A stretch of DNA of 64,000 nt from Chitinophagales bacterium (GTDB taxonomy: Bacteria; Bacteroidota; Bacteroidia; Chitinophagales; Chitinophagaceae), in NCBI GenBank assembly GCA_026936105.1, contig JAIXKI010000002.1, forward strand, positions 263,556 through 327,555, written 5' to 3'. The position numbers and the translations under genes are program-made. The notes below the pieces were generated by a model that was not told where the DNA came from, made no database searches, and saw only the letters and a program-made list of their open reading frames with translations. Positions 46,816 to 54,575 of the stretch are shown in pieces (within the stretch, counting starts at the first letter, position 1; every line of letters starts with the position of its first letter).

Positions 46816-47955
46816 TTACCGGTATTTGCCCCGGTTAGCAATGGTGTCATAGATTATTTCTTCGATGAGTTGGGTAAAAGACCTGCCGGCAAAACGAAGT
46901 ATCGCTCCAATGGAAGTATAATCCTCATCTTCACTCAATCCGCATTGTGCATTTACTTCCAGAACATACAATTCCTTGGTTGTAGCATCCATTCGGATAT
47001 CGATCCTGGTGTATCCTGTTCCCTTGACCGCACAATAGGCATCCAGGCTTAATTTACAGATCTTTTCGGCCAGTTCGGGTTCTACGGTTTCATAATGATA
47101 AAAACTTCCCCCATTGGGCATGGGCATTTCATCTTCATAGATCTCCCAAAGCCTGTCAAAAGATAAAAACCTTTCTTCTTCAGAAAGCGATTCATGAAAT
47201 ATCCTTTCTACCGGTTTATATACAATACACCTTTCCGGGTGTTTATAAGATCCCACGATCATGGAGGTAAACTCCGGGCCTTTAATGAACCGTTCGACAA
47301 ACAATCCGCCCGTCGTCAATTGCCATCCTCTGTATCCATTGTTCAGCTCCCTGATCCTTTCAATAGCCTCTTCATCAGTATGAACAACATTCTTAACCGA
47401 AACACCCATGCTCCCTCCGGAAACAGCGGGTTTTATTAATAGAGGTTGACCCAGTCTTTCACAAATCCCATAAACTGATTCTTCAGTACCGTCAACGACC
47501 GCCCATTGAGCTGTTTTCACTCCGGCTTTATCAAAGGCTCTCTTCATCGGTATCTTGGAAGAGGTTACATTATAGAAATAATCATCTGAACCGGAATATA
47601 AAAGTTTATGTTTTTCCAGTTCATGTATCACCGACACACCGGGAGTGTTATTGATCTCATCACCATCACAGATGTTAAATACAAATGGGATCTTGCCTTT
47701 GGATCTTTTCCTGATGCCGCTGATCACCTCTTTGAAATCACTCATGGTCACCGGCTGCCACACCCAATCGGCATTCAACTCTTTAAATACTTTAGTGAAT
47801 TCACCAAGGCTTTGTGTGAAATCATAATAGTGTTTTAGATTGGGGTCCTCCGTTTCGAAAAAAGGGTAGAGCACCCATATTTTCAACTGGTCCAGTTTAG
47901 GAGCTGTTCTATTATGCAGTATTTTCCTATGCCCTTTCTTCGTTTGAACGATCAT
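46816..47955 (-). CDS. Stand-alone ATP-grasp ligase
   Basis: A 379-aa D-Ala-D-Ala-ligase-like ATP-grasp protein. Seen: I-K175-P-A-V-S-G-G-S-M-G-V, F-V-E221-R-F-I-K-G-P-E-F, R-I-D319-I-R and the Mg site V-L-E333-V-N335. It is a paralogue of the fusion protein's ligase half: both share K-P-V-E-(Y/R)-I-F after a Cys/Tyr-rich strand. The Ddl-specific ending L-E-V-N-T-x-P-G is replaced by N-A-Q-C-G-L, and a real ddl is expected elsewhere, so this is probably an amino acid or peptide ligase of different substrate. It overlaps the upstream SET gene by 29 nt and leaves 7 nt to the fusion gene, so translation is likely coupled. Confidence 0.85.
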   Translation of the reverse strand: MIVQTKKGHRKILHNRTAPKLDQLKIWVLYPFFETEDPNLKHYYDFTQSLGEFTKVFKELNADWVWQPVTMSDFKEVISGIRKRSKGKIPFVFNICDGDEINNTPGVSVIHELEKHKLLYSGSDDYFYNVTSSKIPMKRAFDKAGVKTAQWAVVDGTEESVYGICERLGQPLLIKPAVSGGSMGVSVKNVVHTDEEAIERIRELNNGYRGWQLTTGGLFVERFIKGPEFTSMIVGSYKHPERCIVYKPVERIFHESLSEEERFLSFDRLWEIYEDEMPMPNGGSFYHYETVEPELAEKICKLSLDAYCAVKGTGYTRIDIRMDATTKELYVLEVNAQCGLSEDEDYTSIGAILRFAGRSFTQLIEEIIYDTIANRGKYR

Positions 47956-48433
47956 GCAGTTGTTGTTGAATGAACCGGGTAAGTTTATATTGATTTAAAA
48001 CACTCTTTGCAAGATAAGCGGCCCCTTTGATTTCACCTAAACAATTTGGACATCCGCAATAACATTGGAATGGTTGAGCCATATCCCATTCACCGGAGGG
48101 GTAAAACCACGTTAACTCTTCTCCTCGTTTTATGGGTTTTAGTGTGATCATACGCAATGCGTAAGAATCGAAAAAAGTATTGGGGCTGCAACTGTGATTA
48201 ATATATTGCAGGAATTCCGGTTCGATCATTATGTGTTTACCGGAGTCTACCTGAAACGTAAGGTAACTGGGTTCACTAAATATTTCCTTAATAGAAAACG
48301 TGCAGAACAACTCGCCGGCCCTAAAGGGTTTCAATGCAAACAACGCCTTTTGATTGTTAGCGAGATTTAATCTCACTTCCACGTTTCCATGGTTACTTAT
48401 TATTCGATAACCGGTTTCAGTAAGTGTAGTCAT
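47927..48433 (-). CDS. SET-domain protein (small methyltransferase)
   Basis: A 168-aa protein consisting almost only of a SET domain and post-SET cluster: the strand region F-A-L-K-P-F-R-A-G-E-L, N79-H-S-C-S-P-N85, G-E-E-L-T-W-F-Y111 and C124-x-C126-x4-C131. SET proteins transfer a methyl group from SAM to lysine side chains, usually on proteins. It is the first gene of the three-gene SET / ATP-grasp / ATP-grasp-SET unit. Closest general resemblance is to stand-alone bacterial SET proteins; the substrate may be a protein modified by, or a product of, the neighbouring ligases. Confidence 0.85.
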   Translation of the reverse strand: MTTLTETGYRIISNHGNVEVRLNLANNQKALFALKPFRAGELFCTFSIKEIFSEPSYLTFQVDSGKHIMIEPEFLQYINHSCSPNTFFDSYALRMITLKPIKRGEELTWFYPSGEWDMAQPFQCYCGCPNCLGEIKGAAYLAKSVLNQYKLTRFIQQQLHDRSNEERA

Positions 48434-48598
48434 ATTGATTTGTTATGAAAAGATATATAATAAAACAAATCAAATAAATCAATACATAATAAATGTGAAT
48501 AATTAAGGTAATTTATAAATCAATAGATAAGGCTTCTATTGGAGAACGAAGCCAATGTTATGCACATTAATAACGTTTATAAAGCGTCGTAATTTATA

Positions 48599-51127
48599 TT
48601 AAGACCCGATAAGGGGATTCTTTTTTTGATGTTCCATCCAGGCAATCGTAAGACGTATTTCTCCAAAACTTACAGCGTCTCCAATATTTTCTTTTAAAGG
48701 AGTTATTGAGCTTCCGTTAAATTCTTTTAATGCCGGAACGATCAATGAAAGCTTATGAGCGCTAACCAGTTTCTCAATAGGGATACTACCGTTCCGAACA
48801 TAATATTCGAGGTGACTTTCAATAGTTTGAACGGCCAATTTCCGTTCTTTAGAAATTTCCAATACGGACTTTCCTTCATTAAACAGTCTGAATGATTCAG
48901 CTTTTGTATCAGAAGGCCGGGAATTGTCTTTCTCTTTTCGCTTTTGTTTGCTTTCCTTTTCATGTATTTGTGATCGCAGTCCATGCTGATCACAATATTG
49001 TATTATAATATCTAAAAACCGCTGCCCGTATGACGTGACCTTTGATTTGCCAAATCCGCTTATCTGCATCAACTCTTCCGGTGAGTGCGGTAAGAATCTC
49101 GCCATTTCCTCTAACGTTTTACTACCTGCCACTAAGTACACAGGTAAATTCTTTGGGGCGCAAATACTGTCCCTGAGCTTCCGAAGCTCAATATAAAGTT
49201 CCGGGTGGGGGTTCTCGGTTTTTAATGGCTGATCTGTTGTTCCGGAATAAGCGTTAACCGGAATAGGCGGAACGATGATCTTTCTTTTTAACTGGTGATA
49301 GGCCTCTATATTGAATTGACCATTATAAGCAGACATCAAATATTTTTTTGTAAACAGTTCTGTATATAATTCCTTAATACTTTCATTATATTCCTTTGCA
49401 TGTTGCCGGCTATCGGTTATAGCCGGGGATTGCAGGATAGTACGAAGTAATAGGTCAATTTGACCGGCAAAATAAACAGCTGCTGCCTTAACTCTTTCCC
49501 GTAAGCCGTCGTATTTCTCCGTATCCAGTTCCTGAATAAAAAAAGAAAAAAGTTGAGTATGGAATTTTTCAGCAGTAACCTGCATGGCGGAGAAAGTACC
49601 CAGCAGATGTTCCAGCCATGTCATTAATCCTTCATTAAAAGACTTATGATGTTCTGCCAGATAATTAAACAGTCCTTTACCGTGCTTAACAACAGATTTG
49701 AAATCAAATAAAGAGACTAAAATATCCTGCAGATATATTTTCCCGGATTCTTTCAATTCTTCTTTCAATGTGTCTATTGTGGTTTTGTTTTGAGAATAGC
49801 GAACAATCCGTTCATCGCACTGAAGGCCTGAATGACCGATCCTGCTTTGCAATATCATGCCTTCGAGATTTGTGCACCGGCTCAGAGCGACATATACCTG
49901 GCCCGAAGAAAAAGCTTCTTCTGCATCAATGATCGCCCTATCAAATGTGAGGCCCTGGCTTTTATGAATAGTTATTGCCCAGGCAAGCCGTAAAGGATAT
50001 TGCCTGAAAGATCCCAGCACGTCTTCATCAAGATTCCGGGTGTTCTTATTCCAGGAATACCTGATGTTTTTCCATGTTTCCTTTTTTACCTCAATTTCCG
50101 GTTCCTCGCCGGCGCAGCGGACAAATATCTTATCATCTTCCAGCCTGGTTACTTTACCAATTTTCCCATTAAAATATCTTTTGCTCTTATCCATGTCATT
50201 TCTCAAAAACATCACCTGCGCTCCTTCTTTTAGTTGTAGTATCTCGTCTGCGGGAAACGATCTTTCCGGGAATTCGCCTTCTACCTCTGCCGTAAACGAA
50301 ACTGTTCTCCCGGAAATATTTTTTAATTCTTCCAGGTTAATGGCATCGGCCTTATAATTGTGTGTGGTCAAAATGATATACCCATCGTGCAGCCGGTTTC
50401 TGAATGCCGGCAGAAATCTCTTTTCGAGCAGGGAGATGCCTTCAGCATTGAGGTCATTGTTGCGTACCTGGTTCAAAAGATCAATGAATTGATCTTCGCT
50501 CTGCCGGTAGATCTTTGTAAATTCAATGTACAGTGGTTGATCCTTCTGCAACACACGGCTATCAAAGAAATAAGGGCCATTATAGAATTGTGTCAGCAAT
50601 TTCCATTCATTATCGGGTATTATTGGCGGCAACTGAAACAGATCTCCGATAAACAAGACCTGCACGCCGCCGAATGGTTTGTTGTATTGAGAGCGCACAT
50701 GCCGTAAAATGGTATCAATGGCGTCCAGTGTATCACAGCGGACCATGCTGATCTCGTCAATGATCAGAAGCTCCAGTTCCTGAAATATCTTTTTCTTTTC
50801 AGAGGTCAATCGAAGACGGCTTAATAAAATATGACGATTGGTAGTTTCGTTTTCATTTCCCAAAAAACCCTTTGCCTCAGGAATAAAGGGCGATAGGGGT
50901 AATTGAAAAAAAGAGTGTATGGTTGCCCCACCGGCATTGATTGCCGCTACCCCGGTAGGAGCCACTACAGCGGTTTGTTTAAAACAATTTTCACGGATAT
51001 ATCTTAAAAAAGTGGTCTTCCCGGTTCCTGCTTTTCCGGTGAGAAATAAATTTCGGCGGCTTCGATTCACCAACTGAACAGCCAGAAGAAACATTTCATT
51101 ACTTATATCAGGAGTGAATGTTGCCAC
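48599..51127 (-). CDS. Pif1-like DNA helicase with HRDC and C-terminal HTH domains
   Basis: An 842-aa superfamily 1 helicase. The N-terminal motor has L-T-G-K-A-G-T-G-K-T-T (Walker A), I-I-D-E-I-S-M-V (Walker B), F-I-G-D-L-F-Q-L-P-P and A-I-T-I-H-K-S-Q-G-L-T, as in Pif1/RecD2. An HRDC domain (about 640-710) and a helix-turn-helix (HTH_40-like, about 730-800) close it, the same accessory pair as in the RecQ of this window. It probably unwinds G-quadruplex or stalled-fork DNA. The start is GTG 51127, which lies inside a repeat; ATG 51094 is an alternative that keeps the whole motor. Confidence 0.88.
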   Translation of the reverse strand: MATFTPDISNEMFLLAVQLVNRSRRNLFLTGKAGTGKTTFLRYIRENCFKQTAVVAPTGVAAINAGGATIHSFFQLPLSPFIPEAKGFLGNENETTNRHILLSRLRLTSEKKKIFQELELLIIDEISMVRCDTLDAIDTILRHVRSQYNKPFGGVQVLFIGDLFQLPPIIPDNEWKLLTQFYNGPYFFDSRVLQKDQPLYIEFTKIYRQSEDQFIDLLNQVRNNDLNAEGISLLEKRFLPAFRNRLHDGYIILTTHNYKADAINLEELKNISGRTVSFTAEVEGEFPERSFPADEILQLKEGAQVMFLRNDMDKSKRYFNGKIGKVTRLEDDKIFVRCAGEEPEIEVKKETWKNIRYSWNKNTRNLDEDVLGSFRQYPLRLAWAITIHKSQGLTFDRAIIDAEEAFSSGQVYVALSRCTNLEGMILQSRIGHSGLQCDERIVRYSQNKTTIDTLKEELKESGKIYLQDILVSLFDFKSVVKHGKGLFNYLAEHHKSFNEGLMTWLEHLLGTFSAMQVTAEKFHTQLFSFFIQELDTEKYDGLRERVKAAAVYFAGQIDLLLRTILQSPAITDSRQHAKEYNESIKELYTELFTKKYLMSAYNGQFNIEAYHQLKRKIIVPPIPVNAYSGTTDQPLKTENPHPELYIELRKLRDSICAPKNLPVYLVAGSKTLEEMARFLPHSPEELMQISGFGKSKVTSYGQRFLDIIIQYCDQHGLRSQIHEKESKQKRKEKDNSRPSDTKAESFRLFNEGKSVLEISKERKLAVQTIESHLEYYVRNGSIPIEKLVSAHKLSLIVPALKEFNGSSITPLKENIGDAVSFGEIRLTIAWMEHQKKNPLIGS

Positions 51128-51175
51128 AGATGTTTGGGTTTAACTGCAGATGGACACAGATGAACGCAAATAAGA
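51122..51175. repeat. CACAGATG-type repeat, left copy
   Basis: The stretch contains GCCACAGATG (51123-51132) and CAGATGGACACAGATGAACG (51147-51166), the degenerate CACAGATGAACGC pattern. An inverted partner flanks the other side of the GxxExxY pseudogene at 51597-51651. It covers the 5' end of the Pif1-like gene, including its GTG, and the last codons of the pseudogene. Confidence 0.6.
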
Positions 51176-51519
51176 AATACATTTAACTTCATTGTACGGT
51201 TGATAATACCAATCTTTTATATTCAGGTTTTCTTTCCCAAAATTAATTATCAACCCTATCTCACCATCAGAAACCCGAAGATAATTGAGCGTTTGTGCAA
51301 TATGATTATCTGTAATTCCCTCATCACAGGATTTGATCTCAACGATTTTTTTCAAAACAATAAAAAATCTGCAAAAAATTTATGTGAAAGAATTTTCCCC
51401 TTATAACAAACAACCAATTCGGCTTCTCTTAAAAAGGGAATATCCGTATTAATGAATTCTATTTCAATTGCAGCTTTATAAACAACCTCTTTGCGGCCAT
51501 ATCCAGGCGTTCTTTGCAC
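51140..51519 (-). pseudogene. GxxExxY protein (PDDEXK-like), frameshifted and truncated
   Basis: Translated in two frames the remnant reads G-R-K-E-V-V-Y-K-A-A-I-E-I-E-F-I-N-T-D, then A-E-L-V-V-C-Y-K-G-K and F-F-A-D-F-L-L-F, a stop (51352-51354), and in the shifted frame K-K-I-V-E-I-K-S-C...A-Q-T-L-N-Y-L...G-L-I-I-N-F-G. This is the GxxExxY family, G-x-x-E-x-x-Y followed by an ADF and an E-I-K motif. The frame breaks at a T/A-rich run and would be restored by one extra T. The normal N-terminal 10-15 residues are missing, as an in-frame stop precedes at 51520-51522. The gene is dead unless the frameshift is a sequencing error. Confidence 0.8.
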
Positions 51520-51589
51520 TTACATACAGAATCCGATTATCAGGTAGGTTTCATTCTAAAAAGGAAAGTTTTCCATGGTATCTTATTTT

Positions 51590-51651
51590 AAAAAAAGCCA
51601 CAGACAAACACCCCGCATGTATATCTGCGTGAATTTGTGTTCATCTGTGGC
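51590..51651 (-). terminator. ssb terminator built from a CACAGATG-type inverted repeat
   Basis: On the minus strand, just 7 nt after the ssb stop, GCCACAGATGAACAC pairs imperfectly (13 of 15) with the far end of the 55-nt block, GTGTTTGTCTGTGGC, and the block is followed at once by seven T. Ends GCCACAGA and TCTGTGGC are perfect complements. It therefore looks like a rho-independent terminator for ssb, and is also the right-hand copy of the repeat around the GxxExxY remnant. Confidence 0.65.
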
Positions 51652-51658
51652 GATTTAT

Positions 51659-52006
51659 TTATTCCTTTGCTGCTTTTGTGCCGAGCAGGAGCAGCTCGCT
51701 CACCTGTATCTCAGTGATGTATTTTTTATTCCCGCTTTTATCGGTATAGCTGCGATTGACCAGCTTTCCTTCAATAGCCACTTCTTTTCCTTTGTCCAGA
51801 AATTTTTCTGCTATTTCAGCCAGCTTGCCCCAGGCAATAACACGATGCCATTGTGTTTCGGTTACTTTTTCGCCTTTGGCATTTCGGTAACTTTCGCCGG
51901 TAGCGATACTGAATTGTGCCAGCTTCTTTCCGCTTTCGGTATTCTTTACTTCGGGTCTTGCGCCCAGGTTTCCGATCAGTTGTACTTTGTTTTTTAATGC
52001 GTACAT
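51659..52006 (-). CDS. ssb: Single-stranded DNA-binding protein
   Basis: A 115-aa OB-fold protein that coats single-stranded DNA: starts M-Y-A-L-K-N-K-V-Q-L-I-G-N-L-G, with W-H-R-V-I-A-W-G-K-L-A-E and the following G-K-E-V-A-I-E-G-K-L strand. It is short compared with the chromosomal Ssb of most bacteria and lacks the flexible acidic tail (D-D-x-P-F) that binds partner proteins; it ends L-G-T-K-A-A-K-E. It may be a second Ssb, for example for competence or repair. Confidence 0.9.
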   Translation of the reverse strand: MYALKNKVQLIGNLGARPEVKNTESGKKLAQFSIATGESYRNAKGEKVTETQWHRVIAWGKLAEIAEKFLDKGKEVAIEGKLVNRSYTDKSGNKKYITEIQVSELLLLGTKAAKE

Positions 52007-52179
52007 AGTTTTAAAATTTGTGCCCCGGTTAAATCGGGACGGTTTTAGAATTTTGTTATCTCAATCAACCGGCGATATCAATTTTTTTCCGGAACCGATT
52101 GACAACACAAAGATGTGGTGGTAAAAAAACGGGAGTCGGTTTTTAACCGTTTCTTCCCGAAGCTAACCGGTTAAAAGCG

Positions 52180-52208
52180 TTTGCACACGGATATTTTTTA
52201 CTACCTTG
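52180..52208 (+). promoter_or_regulatory. Two-part Bacteroidota promoter upstream of the zinc-ribbon gene
   Basis: TTTG at 52180-52183 and TACCTTG at 52202-52208 are separated by 18 nt, close to TTTG-N17-23-TAnnTTTG. The ATG is 19 nt further down. Confidence 0.45.
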
Positions 52209-52227
52209 TTCTTATAAAACCTTTACC

Positions 52228-52608
52228 ATGCCTGCATTTACCGAAACCAGGGCCTGCTTATACTGCGGTAAGACATTAAAGGGGAGAATTGATAAAAAAT
52301 TCTGTGATGATTACTGCCGCAACAACTATAACAATCAGCAAAAGGCCAAAGGGAGCCACAGCAACTACGTCAGAAATATCAATAACGCTTTACTCAAGAA
52401 CAGAAAGATCCTTGAATCCCTTTTGCCGGACGCAGAAGAAACAGCCAAAGCATCCAAAGAGAAATTAATGAACCTCGGCTTCCAGTTTAAACACCTTACT
52501 CATATTTATACAACCAGGAATGGAAAGAAATATTTCTTTTGTTATGACTACGGCTACCTGCCGCTGGACAATGATTGGTTTTTGATCGTCAGGAAAAAAG
52601 AAGAGTAA
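52228..52608 (+). CDS. Zinc-ribbon protein of unknown function
   Basis: A 126-aa protein. Near the N terminus is a zinc ribbon C10-x2-C13-x12-C26-x3-C30, followed by a basic helix (Q-Q-K-A-K-G-S-H-S-N-Y-V-R) and a C-terminal part with aromatic residues (K-K-Y-F-F-C-Y-D-Y-G-Y). I know it only as the kind of conserved hypothetical found in Bacteroidota; nucleic acid binding is a fair guess because of the ribbon and the ssb gene on the other strand. A Bacteroidota promoter lies just upstream. Confidence 0.6.
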   Translation: MPAFTETRACLYCGKTLKGRIDKKFCDDYCRNNYNNQQKAKGSHSNYVRNINNALLKNRKILESLLPDAEETAKASKEKLMNLGFQFKHLTHIYTTRNGKKYFFCYDYGYLPLDNDWFLIVRKKEE

Positions 52609-52631
52609 TTCATTGCTCTTACATTTGCACT

Positions 52632-53558
52632 ATGTCAAAACCCGTCATTTGCATCGGAGCATCGTTGGTGGATGAACTATTCCACGCAAAGGAAGAATTG
52701 CTCCTGGCTACCACAAATAATGCCTCTGTTACAAAGACTGCGGGTGGCGTAAGCAGAAATATTGCACACCAGCTTGCGCTTTTGGATGTTCCGGTTCAGC
52801 TGATCAGTGTTTTCGGATATGACAGTGATGGAGATTGGCTTAAACAAATTTGCAGTGCAGCAGGAGTGCAATTAGATGCCTCCATCACCAAAGAAGGGCT
52901 TTCGGGAAAATATACAGGAATATTAAACCCGGATGGTTCTTTGTTTTCTGCATTTTTAACCAACGCTGCAAATCACCTGATCACTCCTGAACATTTGCAA
53001 AGCCATATTGACCTGTTAAATGGTGCCTCATATTTGCTGGCTGATGCCAATATTAATGTAGATACAGCTGAATGGCTTCTGGGTTTCAGCAATAAAACAA
53101 AAATACCTTTTGTGTTAGAGCCGGTTTCTGTTCCTCCGGCAAGAAAATTCAAAGATGCCATTCTTAATGGGCTTTACCTGATCACTCCCAACGAAGATGA
53201 ACTACCGGTGCTTTGCTCTGAAAAATCTTTTTTCACTCAGCAACAGGTTGAGGAATTGTTGAATCGGGGTGTTCAGAACATCTGGCTTCACAACGGGCAA
53301 CACGGTTCTGCTTTATATAATAAAGAAAAAACGATCACCTTAAATGCTCCGCAGATAAACGTAGTGGATTGTACCGGTGCAGGGGATGGCTCGTTATCCG
53401 GTTTCATTCTCGGAAAATTTTTAGAGAAAGATAATCTGGATTGCCTGAAACTTGCTCACACCCTTTCTGCCGAGATATTGCAGGTAAATGGGGCTATTGC
53501 CACTCATCTGAACCAGGAAAAACTATTGACTTTAGTCACCAAATATTATCCTGATTGA
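52632..53558 (+). CDS. psuK: Pseudouridine kinase (PfkB family)
   Basis: A 308-aa ribokinase-like kinase starting M-S-K-P-V-I-C-I-G-A-S-L-V-D-E. The PfkB motif N-T-A-G-G-V-S-R-N-I-A (here T-A-G-G-V-S-R-N-I-A) and the catalytic D-C-T-G-A-G-D-G-S are present. PfkB kinases vary in substrate; the assignment to pseudouridine rests on the psuG gene that overlaps its stop codon. Together they phosphorylate pseudouridine and split it to uracil and ribose-5-phosphate, salvaging modified RNA. A TACATTTG box sits 4 nt upstream of the ATG, which would give an almost leaderless mRNA if used. Confidence 0.87.
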   Translation: MSKPVICIGASLVDELFHAKEELLLATTNNASVTKTAGGVSRNIAHQLALLDVPVQLISVFGYDSDGDWLKQICSAAGVQLDASITKEGLSGKYTGILNPDGSLFSAFLTNAANHLITPEHLQSHIDLLNGASYLLADANINVDTAEWLLGFSNKTKIPFVLEPVSVPPARKFKDAILNGLYLITPNEDELPVLCSEKSFFTQQQVEELLNRGVQNIWLHNGQHGSALYNKEKTITLNAPQINVVDCTGAGDGSLSGFILGKFLEKDNLDCLKLAHTLSAEILQVNGAIATHLNQEKLLTLVTKYYPD

Positions 53559-54466
53559 ACCAGTTTTTAGAAATACACACCGAAGTCAGGCAGGCACTAC
53601 TTGATAAGAAACCGGTCGTTGCACTGGAATCCACGATTATTTCTCACGGAATGCCCTACCCTCAAAATGTGGAAACAGCATTGGCGGTTGAAAAAATTAT
53701 CCGTGATAACGGTGCGATACCCGCCACCATTGCCATTATGAGCGGGAAATGTCTGGTGGGATTGAACAGCGAACAATTAGAGATACTGGGTAAAGAAAAA
53801 AATGTGTGGAAGGTCAGCATCCGTGATCTTCCTTATGTCGTTTCTAAAAAATTATATGGCGCTACAACTGTTGCCGCAACCATGAGAATAGCATCCATGG
53901 CTGAAATAAAAATCTTTGTTACAGGGGGGATTGGCGGTGTACATCGTGGTGTCACAACCACAATGGATATTTCTGCAGACTTAACGGAAATGGCCCAAAC
54001 TTCAGTTGCGGTCATTTCAGCCGGAGTAAAATCAATTCTCGACATTGGTTTAACGCTGGAATACCTGGAAACAATGGGCATCCCGGTAGTTACTATCGGC
54101 CAGGACGAGTTTCCGAGTTTTTATTCCCGTAAAAGCGGTTTTCTTTCTCCTTTAAGACTGGATTCGCCGGAAGAGATAGCTCAAATGCTCGGTACAAAAT
54201 GGAAAATGGGATTAAGGGGTTCGGTATTGATCGCAAACCCGGTACCCGCAGAGATGGAAATACCTGCAGATGAAATGGAATTGCATATTCATAGAGCATT
54301 GGCTGCAGTTAAAGAAAAAGGGGTCACTGGAAAAAATGTAACTCCTTTTGTACTACAATACATTGCCGATCACAGTCATGGAGAAAGTCTGGAAACAAAC
54401 ATTGCGCTGATAAAGCACAATGCAAAAACCGGAGCAGAGATCGCGAAAGCATATAATTCCATCTGA
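53555..54466 (+). CDS. psuG: Pseudouridine-5'-phosphate glycosidase
   Basis: A 303-aa enzyme cleaving the C-C glycosidic bond of pseudouridine-5'-phosphate. Family signatures: A-L-E-S-T-I-I-S-H-G-M-P-Y-P-Q-N, T-G-G-I-G-G-V-H-R-G, S-A-G-V-K-S-I-L-D-I and the C-terminal L-I-K-H-N-A. The apparent start TTG overlaps the psuK stop (TTGA), typical of translational coupling. No transporter gene is beside it, so the substrate is probably from internal RNA turnover. Confidence 0.95.
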   Translation: MNQFLEIHTEVRQALLDKKPVVALESTIISHGMPYPQNVETALAVEKIIRDNGAIPATIAIMSGKCLVGLNSEQLEILGKEKNVWKVSIRDLPYVVSKKLYGATTVAATMRIASMAEIKIFVTGGIGGVHRGVTTTMDISADLTEMAQTSVAVISAGVKSILDIGLTLEYLETMGIPVVTIGQDEFPSFYSRKSGFLSPLRLDSPEEIAQMLGTKWKMGLRGSVLIANPVPAEMEIPADEMELHIHRALAAVKEKGVTGKNVTPFVLQYIADHSHGESLETNIALIKHNAKTGAEIAKAYNSI

Positions 54467-54575
54467 TCTTATACTCTCTATTATATTCCGGTCTATTTCT
54501 GATATTGAGCAAGCATAACTGGATCTTTAAAACAGACATTCCGTAACTTTAGTTTCCTCCCAAAATTTTTTTATT

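Noticed and set aside
48531..48553. GGCTTC/GAAGCC inverted repeat between the SET gene and the Pif1-like gene
   Set aside because: 6-bp stem with an 11-nt loop and no T-run; not a convincing terminator.
48434..48598. Search for a precursor peptide or RNA next to the SET/ATP-grasp genes
   Set aside because: The 165-nt gap has no frame with a leader-like or repetitive core sequence, so no substrate gene is claimed.
51122..51651. CRISPR array
   Set aside because: The CACAGATG repeats are few, degenerate and inverted, with no regular spacers and no cas genes.
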